64,000 bases of DNA. It comes from Asterias rubens. Lineage: Eukaryota > Echinodermata > Asteroidea > Forcipulatida > Asteriidae. The notes below the pieces were generated by a model that saw only the letters and a list, made by a program, of their open reading frames with translations, made no database searches and had not been told where the DNA came from. Location: assembly GCF_902459465.1 (NCBI RefSeq), contig NC_047063.1:15995343-16059342 (forward strand). The letters run 5' to 3'. Position numbers and translations under genes: made by a program. Below are positions 58,331 through 64,000 of the stretch, one piece after another (the first letter of the stretch is position 1; each line of letters starts with the position of its first letter).

Positions 58331-60479
58331 TAATTAAAGCCATTGAGCAGAATGCTCTGTGGTCATCGTCAACAAAACCAAAACCAAATAAAGAAAATAC
58401 ACCCACATGATCTTGAGTTTCCATTGATAAGAAAGGGGAAAATGCAATAAGAAGTCAGGAAGTGAACTTATCGGGTAACTGCACTTTGTTTTTCAAATGT
58501 GAGTTACTGATGATCATCTCCATTTCCTTTTATATTCAAACAAATCCGACACCTTCAAAATGGGAACTTTTAAGGTCAGTTGTTATGTTTGTTTTCCTTT
58601 ACCGTGTAATAAGGCAATATTCAGTTTATCTTCGTGGCTTTTTCATTCTAAAGAGTCCACAATAAGTTCGAGTCCACAATAAGATCATTTACTGATTATC
58701 AGAAGATTTAGCTTAAATGTTTTTTTTTTTTTTTTAATCGTTCGTTTTAATGGTAATTTGTATTGCGTATAACATTTGGGCTAGCCATTAATTAATTCGT
58801 TTGCAAATTTGAGATCAGATATAGCAAGTTTTAGAACGTTAGTTTGGAGCGAAATATATTTTTTTTAATATACCAAATAGCCTAAAGAAAACATTTGACA
58901 AATTACTTGTTTTCTATATAAATTATTTAATATCAATATAAACCACATAAACGTAAATTTTGTAATAGTTAGGTTTCTTGTAAACTAATACAATTTCATG
59001 TGGAACACTTTTCGGAGAAACAAGGTAGGGGGCCTACGAACTTCTTGCGATTATCGAACTGAACATTGCCTAGGTTCATTTTAATAGATCGCTGATTTTA
59101 TTTTATTTACATTTTATTATGTTTAAAAATTCTCAGAAATATTTCGTTATAAAAAAATAAAACGTAAAGAAAATAAATTTTAAACCAGATGAGTTTCCCC
59201 CATCTGCCGAAATCGAAATAAGAATAACATATCCACAAAACACAATCCGTTTCTCGCTGTTTCCACTTAAAAGTTCCCACCAAATTTTGATGAAATTTTC
59301 ATTGAAAACTAATTCCTCTTTAAAATGAAACGACGTCAGTGCATGCAAGTTTGCTTCGATAAGAAGAGACAGGAAAAGAACGCATCAGTTAACTGCTGAG
59401 AACGTATATGCGACACTTGAGCATGCTGCCAGTAACATTTCCAATGGCACATTCAATATATTTTTCTGAAAGCAAACGATCGCGTGGTAGTCAAATGTTT
59501 TTATAGGCCTTTTTTTCCCCTTTTCTATGTAACAAACATGTGCTTGTTCGTAAAAATAATAGTCAAGTTATAAATTCATGACAAATGACGGTATTTCATG
59601 CATCTGATAGACATCGAACCTTCTTAAATTTCAAGACAAACTTAAAGTTTTAAATAAATCACGCGTCTAGGACTTGTAAAAGAAATTACTTATGGCATTA
59701 CTCTATGACTGTCTCCTGTCTGTCGCACAAAATTAATGTTGATTTAGCAGAAATCCGCAATTTTATTTTGATGTATTTGAACAAAAGTATAAGTGCTTTC
59801 AATGTGAATGCTGCATGCGTCATTCCTGAAACACGAGTGAGGATATAGTTGCACTATTGTTCGACAATAGCTCACTTTTCATTCAAATGCACTTAAATTG
59901 ACGTATGTTTGACAGTAGAAAAGTATATACATATTATTTCACCACACGTAGTTTTTACAGCTGTTATTGTTTGCACAGACATACAGGATGATGGTCTCCA
60001 CCCTCTCTACCCAATGAAAACATAATCTTTACTTTTGTAGAAATAACCTTATATACTGCTGCGTAATTCATTTAGTATAGCCGTCTTTTTAAGAAACGTG
60101 TCGTGAAAAGACACTTGCAAATCTCCTGTAAACAAATATGCAAATGTCTTGGAGAAAGCAATATCACGAACCATGCTAAAATTTAAGTCTAATACAATTG
60201 TATCAGACTTATAGTGAGATCAAAGGATAGTTAAAGACGTTACATGAGCCTACTTGGACGTACAATGCTGTATAGAGGTATTTGCATTGCCAAGGAGTTA
60301 TGTCTTCCCCTTTGCTTTGTCGTGTTTTACTTGTAAGTCGTGTAATATTTGACAATTAAATGTTACCCATTTTCGTTTTAACCATTAATTCATGTTAAGC
60401 TTCCTATTACAAATCTTATTACAATTTTGTAAAGCATTTCTTTGTATCTTGTTAGGCCAATAGTACTTTTAGTTGTTCA

Positions 60480-60650
60480 ATGAAAAACAACTTCAAGTAA
60501 TAGACCACAAGGGAAACTGATTGGGTGAGTTTCAAATAGTTATGGTTTGAATAATACCAATTAACATGAACTGGACTTGAACCAACGACCTCCGGACTAA
60601 CGTATCGACGCTCTACCAAAGAACTGAGCTATAGCCCTGTGTTAGTGGCC
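60480..60650 (-). mobile_element. tRNA-derived SINE or tRNA pseudogene
   Basis: The minus strand reads gggctatagctcagttcttt ggtagagcg (A box) and gtcgttggttcaagtcc (B box). The anticodon arm does not pair properly and there is no matching acceptor stem. A tail with ggtattattcaaaccataac follows. SINE is preferred because of the tail. Confidence 0.6.
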
Positions 60651-61026
60651 TGTATAATGTTCGTGCCAGAAATAATTTAATGAGGTTTCTTACAGGATGA
60701 CAACTTTCCAAAAAGTCTTAGACGAGTGATGTGAATGACGTAGACTAGCTTATATAGTTCTCTCCCAAGAGTGAGTCTGACACGTCTACGACAACTTTGA
60801 CTCATCGCCAAAGCTTGAGTTAATTTGAGTTATTGCGGTCAACTCATTTGGTAATTATACGCTGGAAAAAGGGTGTTTTAAACATCTTATACATTGGGGA
60901 GGCAATTGTCATGGTGTCATTTATCATGTCTGATGCTGTCGAAAGAGTGAGAACGATGTGTGAAGTTTAATTATGGTGATCGTTTCTGAGCTGCTAAGAG
61001 ATTAGTCTGTTTGCTCTCAATTTTGA

Positions 61027-61384
61027 ATTAAAGGCATTGGACACTAACAACTGGTGATATTATTAGAATAAAAACCCACTTCGTAACGGGCAAAGCTGTT
61101 ATAGTATAATTATATAAACGTTGTGAGAAACAGCGCCCTCTGAAGTAACGTAGTTCTTGAAAAAGATGTAATTTCTCACTCAAATACTTACAGACTTCAG
61201 ACTGATCTGAAAGCACATAATTTTTTGCACAGGGGTGTTTATTTTTAGTTCATTATTCTTTTGCAACTTCGATGACCAATTGAGTCCAAATTTTCACAGA
61301 TCTGATATTGTATGCATAATGTTTGAATACACCAAGTGAGAATACTGGTCTTTGACATTTACCAAAGGCGTCAAGTGCCTTTAA
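61027..61384 (+). mobile_element. TTAA-flanked MITE, 61 kb copy
   Basis: Starts attaaaggcattggacacta and ends ggcgtcaagtgcctttaaa. It belongs to the subgroup without the GAGACCTCA hairpin. Confidence 0.72.
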
Positions 61385-63482
61385 ACAGCGATTTTCATCA
61401 TCGGAAACTCATTTATCATACACTCTTAAAAATTTTCAAACATTTTTCTAAGCAACGTAAACGAGAACATGTAAATACACAACCTTGTCCTCCCAGACAC
61501 GACCTTTACACGTTTGGACAAACAGGCTGGGAAAGAATATGTTTTGGAAACGATGCTGTGAAATAGACGGCATATTAAATCCTGGAGTTTCGCGGCAACA
61601 AACGCGTAGCAAAAGAAATGATGACACATGATGCGTGCTCCAGCAATCAAATGACAATAATCTGTGTGGGCGAGCCAAATATATTCTCACGACTCAGATT
61701 GTGTGCTAAATTCCACACTGGTATTCATTACATTTCCCAAAATAATCATACGTTAAGTCTTTTGTTAGCCTTTTTGAAAAAAATGTTTGTCATTGTAAAG
61801 GGATTGCACTGTACGGTTTGGGCGGATATGGTAATATTTACCCACATCTTATTTATAATAGTGTCATATGTGATGACGTTCACCCCGGCCCACATTTATG
61901 TTTAGTTCACGCCCACTGGTCATGGTGATTATGTACACCTGGCTTTTCCATAAAGGTTAACATGCCCCCATGGTGGATGTTATGTAATAGTTAAGTATTT
62001 AAGGCACACCCAACGTCGACTCGTGGTCTGTATCCTTCAGGTGCGCCACCGAGACGACGGTGCATTATTCGTATATTATTTAACAAGTATATTTTCTAGT
62101 ATTTCATTTGAGTTGTGTTTAAATAAAACACCCTGTTGTGGGTCTACGTTTTCAAGAAGAAGAACGTTTAAGTTGTGTTTAATTGATAAGTTCGATCCCT
62201 TGGGCGGGATGGCTGAGGAGGCCAAACCGTCCATAACACATAATAAGAAAGTACTGTGTCCTTCATATCTCAAAATGGCCTATTGGCCCGTGCGCGCGCC
62301 CGCACAACTGTTCCGAGAAACCGACAAGTTTTACCTATACAGGATTAGGCTTTTAAGCACTAAGGGCATTATGAATTGGAACAAACTGTAAGAGACTCTG
62401 TCTTAAAGGCCGTTTAAAACATTGCAGGGTCGTGATGACCGCAATAATGTCTTACCCTTCGTCTTGATCCTTTATCGCACGGCCACGACCATGTAGTCCT
62501 AAACTGGGTTCAAAGACCTTGGCAAGGTCTTTAAAATACCGTTTAGGACCTCGTCAATAGTCTGTTATTCCCTAAATAATTACTCTGTAGTTTTACAATA
62601 GAAGTGGAATCGTTGAAAGGGTTGACGAGTTCCTGCAGTTACTGAAATGTGTACTTTTTTGAATACAATGCTTCCACAGCAATGAATATTCTGCGAATGA
62701 ATATATTTTGTGGCATTTTATTACGCAGAACCGTACAGATCTGGTTTGTGGGGTCCTGCGATTGTTTTTCTAAATATTACATTTTCCAAAGACATATTTG
62801 CGGGGTCCAAGTTGAACAAAATGGAATCCCCCCTTGTGGGGTCCATTGCTCGATTATGTGAAAGACCTCACATGGGGACTCCCGTTATAGCTCACACGTT
62901 ACAAACTTACGGATCTGGTTAGTCGGGTGCACGTTTAAAACAACCAAAATGCTCTGTGATCAAAGAGTGTGGCTGTTTTTGTTTTCCACAGAAGAAAAAG
63001 ATCGTCGAAAGAGCGGCTTGATTGAAAACCCTGTCAGGTAGCCTACGTCGCGACGCATGTCAAGGGTTATGAGAAGGAAAAAAAAGATCTATATAAAACT
63101 TGACCTCTGAACAAGTAAACTTTAGTTAGTTCTGTTTCATTTCAAAACTTTTTTTTTAGTTTCCGGAAGGTCACTCAACGAGGAGTTCATAATCATTGTT
63201 TGATTTCGTTTACAACAATGAAGATTTAGTTTTTCTTTCGGTCTGGCACACTTCGTCTGGCACACATCGATTTAACTATCGAAAATCTAGGAAGATCAAT
63301 TTTATTTAACCAAATCAATTATAATGACCTCTCGCCGGATTGACGAATTTTTGACATTTTTATTATAGAATAAGACATTTTGAAGAAAATAGCCGACAAG
63401 AAAGTCCTGAATGGGTGCATTATGTTTTTCTGCCCTAAGCCTATCCGAAAAACAAGTTTCATCATGAATATATTTTGTATGC

Positions 63483-63617
63483 ATGGTGGCACCGCTGTTT
63501 AGAGCCATGGGGCATTCTATCCGAAGATTTAACGACAAAGATGGAATGAGTTTGCGGGTAGGGCCTACTACGGAAGAATTGGCGGCTATCATAAAAGAAG
63601 TACTCGAAATTGATTGA
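63483..63617 (+). CDS. Short open frame, possible terminal exon
   Basis: 44 codons from ATG 63483 to TGA: MVAPLFRAMGHSIRRFNDKD then SLRVGPTTEELAAIIKEVLE and ID. The sequence looks protein-like (amphipathic helix at the end), and ctgtttag at 63502 could be an acceptor for an exon starting AGCCATGG. No family was recognised and a longer open frame exists on the opposite strand, so this may be chance. Confidence 0.25.
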   Translation: MVAPLFRAMGHSIRRFNDKDGMSLRVGPTTEELAAIIKEVLEID

Positions 63618-64000
63618 GTGCTTACCTCAAGGGAATGTAGCATACGAGGAGCGGATGGGGAAAGTGGTGTGCAGGGATTGAGGAGGGTTTGAGGAGGGGG
63701 GGGGGTCACACTACAAATCAGCACCAGACGGTATCCACCAAGGTACATGCTTTCTCCTTTAGAAACTTCATAATCGGTATTGCCCGCACACAAGATGGCT
63801 TAGAGTTGTTTGGGGGCACTCTAGGAATTGGCTGGAATTATTAAGAAAATCTGGATGAGAAATCAGGCCAGTGGTGGGATACGTGGCAGTGTAGATCAAG
63901 TCGCCTCGGGGTTATCAATACCATTTCATTGGATGGTTGTGGGCCATATACTGACATAAGTCATAACCTGGTGAAAAGGGACCGAGAGTAGTAGTAGTAG

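Larger units (their letters stand above)
58331..63482. other. Gene-poor AT-rich right end
   Basis: Contains the SINE at 60480, the MITE at 61027 and the short shared repeat at 62188-62240. Open frames at 62023-62391 and 62649-62922 show no domain and no splice structure that I can defend. Confidence 0.45.

Noticed and set aside
60560..60645. Functional tRNA on the minus strand
   Set aside because: The anticodon stem is mispaired and the acceptor stem is absent; a SINE or pseudogene fits better.
63302..63793. Minus-strand 163-codon frame
   Set aside because: It has a run of prolines from the C tract and no recognisable domain. The plus strand of the same region contains a more protein-like short frame, so neither is called with confidence.

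Overview
The window looks like animal nuclear DNA. It is AT-rich, its genes are split by GT-AG introns, and most of it is intergenic or intronic sequence full of short foldback elements, tRNA-derived SINEs and 5'-truncated LINE ends. The repeat style and the presence of a metazoan DD3-3-like protein suggest a marine deuterostome, most likely an echinoderm such as a sea star. That placement is an inference from recognition, not a search.

Left part (1-22.4 kb): two paralogous genes of the DD3-3 secreted/membrane family lie head to head. Only the first coding exon of the minus-strand copy (242-379) is inside the window. The plus-strand copy (3937-22348) is complete, with 14 coding exons joining without a frame break into 780 residues that carry a signal peptide and a C-terminal membrane segment. 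The two copies have different intron positions. The plus copy's introns carry foldback elements, a TIR transposon split by a LINE, SINEs, LINE ends, a pyrimidine-rich minisatellite and a 137-bp tandem array that re-duplicated the end of exon 13 together with its splice donor.

Middle (22.4-41.9 kb): a gene-free stretch with a C/T-rich tract, a 141-bp tandem duplication and a possible Penelope-type ribozyme remnant. It is followed by a degenerate 19-bp-period minisatellite (about 28.99-29.5 kb) just upstream of an unrecognised gene (29690-33161 or 33300) with high GC at third codon positions. More TTAA-flanked MITEs and a 358-bp foldback element fill 33.3-41.9 kb.

Right part (41.9-64 kb): an intact single-coding-exon leucine-rich-repeat type I membrane protein is on the minus strand (41967-43757). 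Facing away from it is a possible decayed gene with LEM-like sequence (44101-46069). The remainder is repeat territory: a Harbinger-like hairpin, palindromes, an array of GGACAC/TTGCATATGCAA palindromes (53.67-54.08 kb), a LINE end, SINEs and a degenerate tandem array of about 200 bp units (57.3-58.3 kb). No rRNA gene, functional tRNA, CRISPR array or bacterial-type operon was seen.

The genes do not form an obvious pathway. The most notable organisation is the divergent DD3-3 pair, which may share the 3.6-kb region between the two start codons.
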